A stretch of 64,000 nucleotides of DNA, taken from assembly GCF_010560025.1 (NCBI RefSeq), contig NZ_SAIY01000005.1:1-64000 (forward strand). Reading direction: 5' to 3'. This document shows positions 1-9,522 of the stretch, piece by piece. Made by a program: the position numbers and the translations under genes. The notes under the pieces are model-generated. The model was not told the DNA's origin and ran no database searches. It saw nothing but the letters and a program-made list of their open reading frames with translations. Positions within the stretch are counted from its first letter, which is position 1. Every line of letters starts with the position of its first letter. The DNA is from Verrucosispora sioxanthis. GTDB lineage: Bacteria > Actinomycetota > Actinomycetes > Mycobacteriales > Micromonosporaceae.

Positions 1-2606
1 CGTCCTCGTCCACGCCAACTGGGCACGCGACGACGGTCCCACCGGCGGGCGGATCCGGATGCCCCGCCTCGCCGAGGACGTCGACGACTTCCGCGCCCGG
101 GCGACGTACGCGCTCGGGACCGACCTGGACGCGGCGCTGCTGCCGCCCATCGCCGTTGTCACCAGCCCGAGCCTCACCATCACCGACGGCGACCGACCGC
201 GTACCCTCCAGGTCACCTACCTGGCCGATGACTTCGGCGGCCCGGACGTGACCTGGATCGCCGGCGACGCACCCGGCCCCGCCACACCCGGGCGGTCCGC
301 CGAGATCCCCCACAACGGACCGCCCTGGCCGATACAGGTCGGCCTGTCCGAGGCGGACGCCGCCGCCCTGCACCTCGGCCCCGGCGATCGAATTCCGGTC
401 CGGGACGGTCAGGGCCACGACAAGGACGTCCGGATCAGCGGGATCTACCGACCCGTGGACAGCGCCGACCCCGCCTGGCGACTCGCCCCGGCCCTGCTGC
501 GACCCGTGCCCGGCGCCGACGGCGTGGGCACCACCCGGATCGCCGGACTGCTGTCGCGCGAGTCGCTGCCGGACGCCCGGCTCGCCTTCGACGAGGACCA
601 GCTGCGGCGCACCGTCCACTTCGCCCCCGAACCCGACGCGCTCGCCTGGGACGCCACCGCGACGCTCGTCAGGCAGGTGGTCACGCTCAAGGCGACCTCC
701 GGCTCGTCAGGTGCCCGCGACCAGTCCCTGAAATGGGAATCACAGCTCGACACCGTGGTGCGCGACGCCCGTACCCAGATCAGTGCCGCCTCGGCACAGG
801 CCGCCGTCCTGCTCGCCGGGCTCCTGACCGGTACGGTGCTGGTCCTGCTGCTCGCCGCCGATCTGCTGGTCCGCCGGCGTACCGCTGTGCTGAGCGCCGC
901 CCGGCAGCGTGGGGCTGCGCTACCCGACCTCGGTGCGGAACTGCTCATCGAGTCCAGCCTGGTGTCCCTGTCGGCCGCCGCCGTCGGGCTCGCGCTCGCC
1001 CGCGCGGTCGCTCCCGGCGTCTCCTGGACCTGGACCGTTCCCGTGGTCCTGGCCGGTGCTGTCGGCGGGCCGACGTTCGGCATCCTCGCCGCCGCCCGCG
1101 CCAGCCGCGACCGGCGTCAACCCGCCAACCCGGCCGCGCGCCGCCGGATCCTGGCCACCGGTCGGTTGCGCCGCGCCGCCGTGGAGGTCGCTGTGCTGAT
1201 CGCCGCGGTCGCCGCCGTCGTGACCCTGCACCAGCGCGGGCTGCTACCCGTCGCCGCCGACGGCGACACCGGCGAGCTGACCGGCGAGCTGACCGGCGAG
1301 CTGACCGGCGACCTGGTCCTACCGGTCAGCGCCGTGGCGCTGGGCGTGCTCGCCGGCACGCTCGTCCTGCTGCGGCTGCTACCCGTCGGAGTGCGGCTCG
1401 CGCTCCGGCAGGCCCTGCGCTCGCGCCGCCCGCTGGCCGTGTTCGGTGCCGCCCAGGCGGCCACCACGGCCGGACGCGCGCTGCCGTTGCTGGCACTTGT
1501 CAGCGCCACGGCGCTCGCGTCGTTCGCCCTTGTCGTCGGCACCACCGTCGCCCGTGGTCTGACCGACGGCGCGTGGAGCGCCGTCGGCGCCGACGCCCGC
1601 CTCGACGTCGACGCCGATGCCGACGCCGCGACGCCCGCGCTCGCCGAGCGCATCGCCGCCGCACCCGGGGTGGAGCAGGTCGTCGTCGCGCAGGTGACCG
1701 ACTCGGCACGTGTTCACCGAATCGGCACTGCTCACCCCACGCCTGGTCGTCGTGGACGCCGTCGCGTTCCAGCGCCTGCTGGCCACCACCCCGCTACCCG
1801 ACGCGCCGGCGTTGGCCCGGCTCGCCGCACCCGGTCCCGACCCTGACGTCCCGGCTCTGGTCCGTTCGAGCAGCGGCGACCTGCGGACCGGCATGCGGCT
1901 GCGGCTGGCCCGACGACGCCCCGGCGATCGGTCTCGCCGCGGTCGGCACTGCTCCCGCCGTCGGCGGCGCCGCCGACGTCGTCATCGTGGAGGCCTCGGC
2001 TCGCCGACGCGGGGCTGCCCGCCGTTCCCAACACCGTCTGGGCGACCGGCCCCGGCGCGGCGCGGGCCGTGTCGAACAGCGGCGTCTCCGCCGACGTGGT
2101 GCTACGCACGGACGTCCTGCGGGCACAGCGGGTGGTCCGCTGACCGCGGGGATCTCCCGGCTGGCGTGGACGGTCGCCGCGGTGTTGGTGGCGCTGGGCC
2201 TGCTCGGCCTCACGCTCGCCGCCGCCGCCGGTGCGCGTCGGAGCGGTGGCAGACCCTGACCCGACTGCGGACCCTCGGCCTGCGGCCACGCGACATCCGC
2301 TGGGTCGCCGCGGGCGAACTGCTGCCGCCGGTCGTGGTCGCCGCCTGCTGCGGCCCGCTACTCGGGGCCCTGCTCGCCCACCTGACCCTCGGCCCGCTCG
2401 AGCTACGGCTGCTCACCGGGCAGGCCGCCGACCCGGCGGCGGTCCTGCCGTGGTGGCTGCTCGGCCTGGTGGGCGTGGCGCTGCTGGCGACGGCCGCCGT
2501 GGTCGTACCTGTCGAGTCGGCGCTGCGGCGACGCGACCGGCTGAGCGAGGTGCTCCGCGTCGGAGGGATTACGACATTAGGTGAAGGTGACGTCGGCAGG
2601 CGATGA
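1..2606 (+). pseudogene. Decayed FtsX/MacB-type ABC transporter permease (5' end outside window)
   Basis: Remnant of a large membrane permease of the FtsX superfamily; such proteins work with an ABC ATPase on lipoproteins or antimicrobial peptides. The reading frame is already open at base 2, so the N-terminus is missing. A periplasmic-type domain is followed by a hydrophobic segment near 780-870 and further membrane segments to about 1550. The protein-like sequence then jumps frame at about 1710, 1905 and 2000, hits a stop at 2141-2143, resumes in a second frame, and jumps again near 2240 into a frame that carries the last FtsX-like block (RLRTLGLRPRDIRW, then two hydrophobic helices) and ends at 2606. 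Five frame changes in about 550 bases mean this copy cannot make the full protein. The family call rests on the membrane pattern and the RTLG(L/V)xxxxI motif; the frame breaks are seen directly. Confidence 0.8.
1268..1315 (+). repeat. Four tandem copies of a 12-bp unit inside the FtsX remnant
   Basis: The unit ACCGGCGAGCTG occurs three times exactly and a fourth time with one change, giving a Thr-Gly-Glu-Leu repeat between two membrane segments. It keeps frame, so it is not one of the breaks. It looks like replication-slippage expansion in an extracytoplasmic or cytoplasmic loop. Confidence 0.9.
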
Positions 2607-2647
2607 TGCCTCTGCGCGCGGCGATGGCGCGTGAGGGAGGTGGCGAG

Positions 2648-4660
2648 GTGGACGACTGGCTGCCTGACGCTCAGGTGCTCGCCATGCTGGACCTGGAACC
2701 GCAGGGCTGGATACTGGCCCGGGCGGTGCACGAGGGTCGCCTGATCGTTGATTTCGAACTGGCCTACATCAACGACGCGGGGTGCGGCCTGGTCGGACGG
2801 TCGCGCGCCGAGTTGATCGGTCGCCGCTACCGGCACCTGTGGCCGGAGACCGTGCACGACGGGACGCTCCCGTTCTACCGGTCGGTCGTGGAGACGGGGA
2901 AGCCGGCCTTACGCACGGTCTACTACGAGCGGCAGTCCATCACCGGACATTTCGAGTTCCGGGTGGGTCCGTACCGCGACGGGATCATGGTGCGGTGCGT
3001 GGATCTGCGTCAGGTGACGGTGTCTCCGCAGTCGGCCGGTGCGGTACGGCTGTACGACATGCTCGACACCGCGTTCGACGGGTTCACGGTGCTGCGTCCG
3101 GTGCGGGATGCCGGTGCAGCGATCGTCGACTTCGTCTGCGAGTACGTCAACCAGGTCGGGGCCAAGATGACCGGCCGCAGCGTGGAGGACGTGATCGGTC
3201 AGCGGCTCAGCGATGTCTCTGCCCACAGCTGGGACAGCGGGCTGTTCGATCGCTATCGCACGGTGGCCGAGACCGGGGAGCCGTGGCGGCAGGAGTTGAC
3301 CTATCCCGAGATCAGTCAGGTGTGGGAGATCAAGGTGGGGCGTACCAGCGGCGGTCATGTCGCGGTGTCGTTCCGGGAGATCACTGAGCAGGTCGACAAA
3401 CAGCGACAGCTGGCCGACAGCGTGGCCCGCGCCGAGAAGGCCGTCGCCCGCGCCCGCAGCCTGGAAAGCGTCACCGTGGCGTTGGTGGCGGCGAGCACGA
3501 CAGCGCAGGTGTATGCCGCCATCGGATCGGTGCTGCGGCCCTCGGCCGGCGGGCAGTCCCTGGCGTTGCTCCTGCGCCAGGAGCAGTCCCTGCGCCTTGC
3601 CTACCACGCCGGGTACGAACCAGAGGTCATCGCGCGGCTGCACGACCTGCCGATCGAGCACTGCTACCCGGCGGCGGCCGTCGCCCACACCGGACAGCCC
3701 TGTTACCTGACCTCACTGGCACAGTTCCACGCCGCTCAGCCCGACCCGGAGACGGCCGTTCCGCCCGGGTCCCGCCAGGCGTGGGCTTTCCTCCCGCTGA
3801 CCGTGGCCGGCGAGGTGCTGGGTGCGCTCGTCGTCGGCTATCGGGAACCACGCGACTTCGATCCCGACACCAGATCGACGCTGACCGCCCTGGCGGGGCT
3901 GGGCGCCCAGGCACTTCAGCGGGCGATGCTGTTCGAAACCAGCGTGTCGATCGCCTCCGAACTGCAGCACGCGCTGCTGCCGGCGACGCTGCCGCAGACG
4001 GCGGGGCTGCGACACGCGGCCCGGTACCTGCCGTGGACCCGCGGCGCCGAAGTAGGCGGCGACTGGTACGACATCATTCCCATCAGTGACGGCGTCGTCG
4101 CCGTCGCGATCGGCGATGTCGCCGGCCACAACACCGCGGCCGCAGCGACGATGGGTCAGGTCCGGGACGCCCTGCGCGCGTACGCCATCACCGGGCAGCG
4201 GCCGGCCACGGTCATGAACAACGTCAACCACCTCATCCGGACGCTGCGGCTGAACACCATGGCCACCTGCTGCTACCTGCAACTGGACGTCGCCGAGGGT
4301 GCCGTCACCGCAGTGCTTGCCGGACATCCGGCCCCGATCCTGCGCGACGCACACACCACCGGCCTGGTCCGCCTCGCCACGCACCCGGCCCTGGGTGTCT
4401 CGGACTCGGTTCTCTACCGTGAGGACCGCTTCGACCTCCCACCCGCCGCCACCTTGGTGCTGTACACCGACGGACTCGTCGAGGACCGCAGCCATCCCCT
4501 CGACCGGGGCTTGGCGGAGCTGTGCGCGGCAGTGCACAGCGCACCCCGCCTCGACCCGGCCGAGATCCTGGATCACATTCTGGCCGGCGGCGTCGGTCCG
4601 TCGCCGCGGCGCGACGACATCGCCCTGCTCTGTCTCACCCGGGACCCGGTCGAGCGCTGA
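2648..4660 (+). CDS. PAS-PAS-GAF-SpoIIE (PP2C) serine/threonine phosphatase
   Basis: Predicted soluble sensor phosphatase of the SpoIIE/RsbU class, which typically dephosphorylates anti-anti-sigma factors. Two PAS-like domains occupy about residues 10-120 and 135-245; a short helical linker leads into a GAF domain at about 280-425 and a PP2C/SpoIIE domain at about 440-665. The metal-binding motifs are visible: EVGGDWYD, GDVAGHNTAAA and LYTDGLVEDR. There is no membrane segment. The chosen GTG start lies 7 bases after a strong GGAGG; an in-frame ATG at 2603 would add 15 residues but has a weaker ribosome site. The usual anti-sigma or STAS partner is not adjacent, so the target is unknown. The ECF sigma gene downstream is not a typical partner-switching sigma factor. 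Confidence 0.88.
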   Translation: MDDWLPDAQVLAMLDLEPQGWILARAVHEGRLIVDFELAYINDAGCGLVGRSRAELIGRRYRHLWPETVHDGTLPFYRSVVETGKPALRTVYYERQSITGHFEFRVGPYRDGIMVRCVDLRQVTVSPQSAGAVRLYDMLDTAFDGFTVLRPVRDAGAAIVDFVCEYVNQVGAKMTGRSVEDVIGQRLSDVSAHSWDSGLFDRYRTVAETGEPWRQELTYPEISQVWEIKVGRTSGGHVAVSFREITEQVDKQRQLADSVARAEKAVARARSLESVTVALVAASTTAQVYAAIGSVLRPSAGGQSLALLLRQEQSLRLAYHAGYEPEVIARLHDLPIEHCYPAAAVAHTGQPCYLTSLAQFHAAQPDPETAVPPGSRQAWAFLPLTVAGEVLGALVVGYREPRDFDPDTRSTLTALAGLGAQALQRAMLFETSVSIASELQHALLPATLPQTAGLRHAARYLPWTRGAEVGGDWYDIIPISDGVVAVAIGDVAGHNTAAAATMGQVRDALRAYAITGQRPATVMNNVNHLIRTLRLNTMATCCYLQLDVAEGAVTAVLAGHPAPILRDAHTTGLVRLATHPALGVSDSVLYREDRFDLPPAATLVLYTDGLVEDRSHPLDRGLAELCAAVHSAPRLDPAEILDHILAGGVGPSPRRDDIALLCLTRDPVER

Positions 4661-4754
4661 CGAGGCGATCCAGGCCGGCGGCGGCCCCACGACGAGCAGG
4701 TGCACGGTGAGTTCGGCGGTACGTTGGTGACAGCTGACCCGGTCGGCCGACGAT

Positions 4755-4770
4755 ATCGTGGTGTCACGAT
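4755..4770. promoter_or_regulatory. Inverted repeat upstream of the ECF sigma gene
   Basis: ATCGTG-GTGT-CACGAT is a perfect 6+4+6 inverted repeat ending 27 bases before the GTG start of the sigma gene. The position suits an operator or an overlapping promoter element. No regulator is assigned. Confidence 0.45.
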
Positions 4771-4797
4771 GCGCCTGGTGCCGGACATACAAAGAAC

Positions 4798-5352
4798 GTG
4801 AGCTCTGAGGATCGGTTCCGGCGCGTCTACGCCGGCAACTTCGAAGCGCTTCTCGCGTACGCCTCACGTCGTGTCCAGCAGCCGGAGGACGCCGCCGACG
4901 TGGTCGCGGAGACCTTCCTGGTGGCGTGGCGGCGCAGCGCCGACCTGCCGCGCGACGATGAGGTCCGGCTGTGGCTGTACGGAGTTGCCCGCCGGGTGTT
5001 GGCGAACCACCACCGCAGCGGGATCCGCCGGGAGCGGTTGGGTGAGCGGCTCCGGCAGTGCCTGACCGCGTTCGCCACACCCGATCCCGGCAACGAGGTG
5101 CCGCAGCGACTCGCGGTGCAGGCCGCGCTGAGTCGACTGAACGACACGGACCGGGAGATGTTGCTGCTCGTCGCGTGGGAGGGCCTGCGGCCCCGGGAGG
5201 CGGCGAGGGTGGTCGGGGTGAGCGCGACCGCAGCCCGGACCCGCCTGTCGCGGGCGCGGGCCCGGCTGCGCGAACTCGTCGGTGACGATCCAGAAGCGCC
5301 CGGACATGTACTCGATGTCCTGGCCGTACCCGTTCCGAAGGAGGGCAGATGA
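4798..5352 (+). CDS. ECF-type RNA polymerase sigma factor
   Basis: A 184-residue sigma-70 family protein with the two-domain ECF layout: region 2 at about residues 8-75 (motif DAADVVAETFLVAWRR) and region 4 at about 115-165 (a helix-turn-helix containing ATAARTRLSRARARLRE). It would direct RNA polymerase to a small regulon. Translation starts at GTG. The stop overlaps the start of the next gene by four bases (ATGA), so the two products are probably made together, as is usual for an ECF factor and its controlling membrane protein. The subgroup cannot be fixed from sequence alone. Confidence 0.9.
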   Translation: MSSEDRFRRVYAGNFEALLAYASRRVQQPEDAADVVAETFLVAWRRSADLPRDDEVRLWLYGVARRVLANHHRSGIRRERLGERLRQCLTAFATPDPGNEVPQRLAVQAALSRLNDTDREMLLLVAWEGLRPREAARVVGVSATAARTRLSRARARLRELVGDDPEAPGHVLDVLAVPVPKEGR

Positions 5353-6416
5353 CCGACGACCACCTCGACCGCCTGATCCGCGACGTCGACCCCTATCGGC
5401 CTGAGATCATCAAGCGCCTCGCCGGGGCGGATGAGCAGCTCCTGGAGGAGATCATGTCCACCCCGAAACCCGACTCGGTGCCGGCGAGACCGCTACGCCG
5501 TACCCTCGTCCGTCGACTCGCCGGCCCTGCAGCCGCCGCGGCCGCCGTGGCCGGCATCGTCGTCGCCTCGTCGGTCTGGTCCACGCCGCCCGACGACCGG
5601 TACGCCGGACCGACCGGCCTGCCCGGCGTGGGCACGGCCGCGATCAGCGGGCGGGAACTCGACCTGAAGGCCGCGCAGCAGCACCCGCGCCTGCTGATCG
5701 ACGAGCCGGGCTGGAACGCGACGAGCGTCTACGGGTTCGCCGAGGAGAGCGGCACCATCGAATTCCGCAACGGCGACCGCAGCCTGGAGATGAACTGGTA
5801 CCCGGACGAGCAGTACCAGGACTACTACGACGACCGGCTGCAGGTGAGCAGACCGGAGGCGACCACCGTGGCGGACCGACCGGCCAGCGTCTTCACCTAC
5901 AGCGAGAACGACATGTCGGCCATGCGCGAACCGCAGGACGGCACGTTCGTCGAGGTGCGCACCGGGGGCAACTGGACGCGGGCCACCTTCGACGGGATCC
6001 TCACCCACGTGATCAAGGTGGATGCCGAGTCGTTCCTCGATGCGCTGCCGCCGGAGATCGTCACGCCCGGCGACGTCCGGGAGGAAGCCGCCAGGATTCT
6101 CGCCGACCTGCCGTCCCCGCCGGGCTTCGACGTGTCGGTACTGGACAACGCCGGGGCCAACGACCCGTACCAGTTCGGCGCCGCAGTGGCCGGCAGGGTC
6201 ACCTGCGACTGGATCGCCGAGTGGATCCGGGCCGACTCGGCCGGTGACACCCAGGCGGTCGAGCAGGCGGCGGCCGCGTTGCGCAGCAGCCACCGGTGGA
6301 AGGTGCTGCACGACATGAACGACGAGGGTGACTACCCGGAGGTCGTCTGGGAGATCGCCGACCAGGTCGCCGACGGCGATGTCCCCAGGTCGTACCAGGA
6401 GAGCCTGGGCTGCTGA
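5349..6416 (+). CDS. Single-pass membrane protein, probable partner of the ECF sigma factor
   Basis: A 355-residue protein coupled to the sigma gene by an ATGA overlap. About 55 N-terminal residues are cytoplasmic and charged, one hydrophobic helix spans about residues 55-76, and the remaining roughly 275 residues would be extracytoplasmic. This is the topology of membrane anti-sigma factors, but no zinc anti-sigma motif (HxxxCxxC) is present in the short cytoplasmic part. Similar CU044_5270-like proteins occur downstream of actinobacterial ECF genes. Sigma inhibition is inferred from context only. Confidence 0.6.
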   Translation: MTDDHLDRLIRDVDPYRPEIIKRLAGADEQLLEEIMSTPKPDSVPARPLRRTLVRRLAGPAAAAAAVAGIVVASSVWSTPPDDRYAGPTGLPGVGTAAISGRELDLKAAQQHPRLLIDEPGWNATSVYGFAEESGTIEFRNGDRSLEMNWYPDEQYQDYYDDRLQVSRPEATTVADRPASVFTYSENDMSAMREPQDGTFVEVRTGGNWTRATFDGILTHVIKVDAESFLDALPPEIVTPGDVREEAARILADLPSPPGFDVSVLDNAGANDPYQFGAAVAGRVTCDWIAEWIRADSAGDTQAVEQAAAALRSSHRWKVLHDMNDEGDYPEVVWEIADQVADGDVPRSYQESLGC

Positions 6417-6420
6417 CCCA

Positions 6421-6459
6421 GCCGGCCGGCACCGGCGGGTGGCGCGGCTTCCGGCCGGC
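6421..6459 (+). terminator. GC-rich hairpin after the sigma operon
   Basis: Nine-base arms GCCGGCCGG and CCGGCCGGC flank a 21-base loop, four bases after the stop codon of the membrane protein gene. There is no T-run, which is common for actinobacterial terminators. Confidence 0.5.
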
Positions 6460-6566
6460 GCTCCACCTCACACCACGGCACCACACGACGACCACGAACA
6501 CGTAACCTCCGAGGTTCGGATCGCGCTCACCCGTGAACGCGGCCCCTCGACCATCAGGGAGCGGTT

Positions 6567-6866
6567 GTGCCGTACGGATACATCGGATCGATGAAGAGCA
6601 CACCGGGCCACCGCGACGAGGTGGTGGACATCCTGCTTCGCGGCGTCGAGGGGCTGCGGCTGATCGGATGCCAGCTGTACGTCGTCAGCGTCTCGGACAC
6701 CGATGACGTCACGATCTGGGTGAGCGAGGTGTGGGAGAGCAAGGAGCAGCACGACGCGTCCCTCCAACTTCCCGAGACCAGGGCTGCGATCAACAAGGCG
6801 ATGCCCATGCTCACGGGCGAGTTCACCGGGCAGGAGGTCACCGTCGTGGGCGGTCTCGGCCTGTGA
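6567..6866 (+). CDS. Antibiotic biosynthesis monooxygenase (ABM) domain protein
   Basis: A 99-residue single-domain protein of the dimeric alpha+beta barrel (ABM) fold. It shows the family pattern: an N-terminal strand, the helix PGHRDEVVDILLRGV, a central strand region (CQLYVVSVS) and VWESKEQHDASLQLPE. Members range from heme-degrading enzymes and quinone monooxygenases to proteins of unknown role. No heme- or substrate-specific residues can be named here. The GTG start follows a GGGAGCGG ribosome site. No co-transcribed neighbour suggests a substrate. Confidence 0.8.
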   Translation: MPYGYIGSMKSTPGHRDEVVDILLRGVEGLRLIGCQLYVVSVSDTDDVTIWVSEVWESKEQHDASLQLPETRAAINKAMPMLTGEFTGQEVTVVGGLGL

Positions 6867-6950
6867 ACCCGGGTCGGTCGGCGCTGCACGGGAAGTCCGA
6901 GGAGGACCCCGGGTTGCCGGGTGAGCCGGCCGGCGACGGACTGCTGTGGT

Positions 6951-7508
6951 TCAGCCCGCGCGGCGGTAGTGCATCGCCACCGCACCGTTGCGCAGCGGCT
7001 CCGCGGAGAGCAGTTCCAGCCGGCGCGTACCGGGCAGCCCGTCCTGGTACAGCGTCGGGCCGTGACCGGCGATCCGGGGATGGACGAGCAGTTTGTACTC
7101 GTCGATCAGGTCCAGCCGGTCGAGCTCGGTCGCGAGCTTGCCGCTTGCGAGCAGGACCCCGGCCGGGGTCGCGTCCTTGAGCTTCCGCACGCCCTCACGC
7201 AGATCACCGGCGATGTGGTGGCTGTTCGCCCACGGGAAGTCCTGACGCGTCGACGACACCACGTACTTCGGCTTGGCCTCCAGCTTGACCGCCCACTCTC
7301 GGATGGCCGGCGGCGCCTCCACGTCGCCGCGGGCGACGGCCGGCCAGTAGCTCTCCATCATCTCGTAGGTGACGCGACCCCACAGCATCGCTCCGCCCTC
7401 GTCCATGAGACGGGTGAAGAAGGCGTGCGTCTCGTCGTCGGCGACTCCCTCCTGATGGTCGACGCAACCGTCCAGGGTGACGTTGAAGCTGAAGGTGAGA
7501 AGTCCCAT
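6951..7508 (-). CDS. Dihydrofolate reductase family protein (RibD C-terminal domain)
   Basis: A 185-residue NADPH-dependent reductase-like protein of the RibD_C/YyaP group, recognised by SFNVTLDGCVDHQ at the N-terminus, GRVTYEMMESYWP in the middle and LLVHPRIAGHGPTLYQDG near the end. These proteins share the dihydrofolate reductase fold but usually have an unknown substrate. The start at MGLLTF was preferred over upstream codons because similarity begins there. It sits 32 bases downstream of the SDR gene on the same strand and may be read from the same transcript. Confidence 0.85.
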   Translation of the reverse strand: MGLLTFSFNVTLDGCVDHQEGVADDETHAFFTRLMDEGGAMLWGRVTYEMMESYWPAVARGDVEAPPAIREWAVKLEAKPKYVVSSTRQDFPWANSHHIAGDLREGVRKLKDATPAGVLLASGKLATELDRLDLIDEYKLLVHPRIAGHGPTLYQDGLPGTRRLELLSAEPLRNGAVAMHYRRAG

Positions 7509-7540
7509 GACCGGCGACTCTAACGCCCACCACCGCGTCG

Positions 7541-8446
7541 TCAGAGGTAGGTGACCCCGGTCAGGTCCTCGGCTGCCGCCCACAGCCGCGTGCCGACGGC
7601 CGGGTCGGCGGCCTCCCGGCTGAGCCGGGCCTCGGTGACCCGGCCCCGCGTCTCCCAGAGCCCGGACGGGCCGAAGAACTGGCCGCCGCGTACCCCGGGC
7701 TCGGTCGCGGCGCGCAACTGCGGCAGCGCGCCGCGCTCCACCGGCTGGGTTGCCAACAGCCCGCCCCAGGCGATCATTCGCCCGAACCGGCCACGGTGCT
7801 CCCAGGCACGCGGAGTCAGGTTGGTGCGGGTGAGACCGGGGTGGGCCAGCGCGCTGACGATCGGCGCTCCGGCGGCGCGCAGGCGGCGGTCCAGTTCGAC
7901 GCCGAAGATCGTGGTGGCGAGCTTGGACCGGCCGTAGGCGGCGGCTGCCCGATAGTCCCGTTCGAACATCAGGTCAGCGAAGTCCAGGTGCGCGCTCCGG
8001 TGAGTGATCGAGCTGAGGCTGACCACGCGGGCTTCCCGCGCCGCGGCCAGGTTCCCGAGCAGCAGGCCGGTCAGCGCGAAGTGGCCCAGCATGTTGGTGG
8101 CGAGGTGCAGCTCGAATCCGTCGGCGCAGGTGCGGCGCGGGCCGAGCAGCACCACACCGGCGTTGTTGACGAGCAGGTCGATCGCCGGGTGGTCGCCGGC
8201 CAGCTTCGCCGCGAAGGCCCGCACGGAGGCCAGGCAGGCCAGGTCCAGCTCGCGGACCTCGACGTCGCCGCCGATCCGGCGGGCGGCCTCCGCACCGGCG
8301 AGGGTGTTGCGTACGGCGAGCACGACGTGGGCGCCGTGGCGGGCCAGTTCGGTGGCGGTGACCAGGCCGAGGCCCGAGTTCGCGCCGGTCACGACGGCGA
8401 CCCGGCCGTGCTGGTCGGGGATACGGTCGGTGCTCCATCCGGTCAT
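7541..8446 (-). CDS. Short-chain dehydrogenase/reductase
   Basis: A 301-residue classical SDR, close in layout to the actinobacterial retinol-dehydrogenase-like proteins. Visible motifs: the NAD(P) loop TGANSGLG at about residue 20, the NNAG strand, the catalytic Ser in VSLSSITH and the Tyr-Lys pair YGRSK. The start was chosen because CAGGAGCAGCAG precedes the ATG. Its regulator is divergent 132 bases away. SDR/MmyB-family pairs of this kind are common in actinomycetes, and the regulator usually controls the dehydrogenase gene. The substrate is unknown. Confidence 0.9.
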   Translation of the reverse strand: MTGWSTDRIPDQHGRVAVVTGANSGLGLVTATELARHGAHVVLAVRNTLAGAEAARRIGGDVEVRELDLACLASVRAFAAKLAGDHPAIDLLVNNAGVVLLGPRRTCADGFELHLATNMLGHFALTGLLLGNLAAAREARVVSLSSITHRSAHLDFADLMFERDYRAAAAYGRSKLATTIFGVELDRRLRAAGAPIVSALAHPGLTRTNLTPRAWEHRGRFGRMIAWGGLLATQPVERGALPQLRAATEPGVRGGQFFGPSGLWETRGRVTEARLSREAADPAVGTRLWAAAEDLTGVTYL

Positions 8447-8578
8447 CTGCTGCTCCTGAAGGTGCCGGTGCGCTGGGGCCATCGACGTTAGGAGCGATCC
8501 GGGGCGGTTCGATCGTTCTCGGTTGCCTAGGTCTGCCGGGCCTACCTTCGGCGGTTCGCGCCACGGCACACTTGCGGC

Positions 8579-9460
8579 ATGAACGGTCCCCATCCGTACG
8601 CTCGGGAACTCGGCGACTTCCTACGCGCTCGGCGTGGCCGGTTGCGTCCACACGACGTCGGCCTGGAGCCGGGCGGCCGACGCAAGGTCACCGGGCTGCG
8701 GCGCGAGGAGCTGGCCCTGCTGGCCGGGCTGAGCACCGACTACTACCAGCGGATCGAGCAAGGCCGGGAGGTACGCCCGTCCGACGACGTCCTGGACGCC
8801 CTCGCCGGCGCGCTCAGTCTCGACCACAAGGAACGTCGGCACCTGTTCACCCTGGCCCACGCCGCCCGCCGGCCCGCGCCCGCCCGCGTGGACCGCGATC
8901 CGGAGCGGGTACCGGAGGGCACCCGACGCCTGCTGCGGGTGCTGGACACCCCTGCGGTCATCCTCGGCCGGCATCTCGACCTGCTCGACTGGAACCCGAT
9001 GGCGCAGGCGCTCCTCGGCGACCCGGACGCCTACCCGGCCGACCGGCTCAACATGCTCCTGCTGCTGTTCGACGACACGCTGACCGACGAGCGTAGCTGC
9101 CCGGACTGGGAGCAGCAGGCGCTGGACTACATCGGCATGATGCGCGCCGCCGTCGCCACCGACCCCAGCCACCCACGCGCCACCGCGATCGTCGGCGAAC
9201 TGAGCATCCGCAGCGCCGAGTTCCGGCGGCTGTGGGCGCAGCACGACGTACGCGAGTCGGTGAGCGGCACCAAGACCTTCCGGTTTCCCGAGGTAGGCGA
9301 CATCGTCCTGGACTGGGACACCTACCCCCTACCGGGAAACCCCGGCCCCGTCATGCTGGTCTTCACCGCCGAGCCGGGCAGCGCCGACTCGGACCGGTTA
9401 CAACTCCTGGCATCGCTGTACGCGACCCGCTCTGCACCCACCCGCAACGCGACTTCATGA
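8579..9460 (+). CDS. MmyB-like XRE family transcriptional regulator
   Basis: A 293-residue DNA-binding protein. An XRE helix-turn-helix covers about residues 10-80 (RREELALLAGLSTDYYQRIEQG) and a MmyB-like ligand-binding domain about 105-275 (WNPMAQALLGD, then FRRLWAQHDVRE). In characterised relatives the C-terminal PAS-like domain binds a fatty-acid-like ligand. Divergent orientation from the SDR gene implies that it controls that gene, and possibly the downstream reductase-like gene, plus itself. I found no convincing long palindrome in the 132-base gap. Confidence 0.88.
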   Translation: MNGPHPYARELGDFLRARRGRLRPHDVGLEPGGRRKVTGLRREELALLAGLSTDYYQRIEQGREVRPSDDVLDALAGALSLDHKERRHLFTLAHAARRPAPARVDRDPERVPEGTRRLLRVLDTPAVILGRHLDLLDWNPMAQALLGDPDAYPADRLNMLLLLFDDTLTDERSCPDWEQQALDYIGMMRAAVATDPSHPRATAIVGELSIRSAEFRRLWAQHDVRESVSGTKTFRFPEVGDIVLDWDTYPLPGNPGPVMLVFTAEPGSADSDRLQLLASLYATRSAPTRNATS

Positions 9461-9494
9461 TCGAGTGCGCTCGGGGCTCCAGGTTCCGCTTCGA

Positions 9495-9510
9495 CGTCCG
9501 ACGACGGACG
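9495..9510. terminator. Hairpin between convergent genes
   Basis: CGTCCG-ACGA-CGGACG is a perfect 6+4+6 inverted repeat in the 62-base gap between the MmyB-like gene and the opposing gene. It could end transcripts from both sides. Confidence 0.45.
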
Positions 9511-9522
9511 CTCCGCTCCGAT

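Noticed and set aside
8447-8578. Operator for the MmyB regulator around CCTAGG
   Set aside because: Only short, imperfect repeats (such as CGATC/GATCG) are present; too weak to list.
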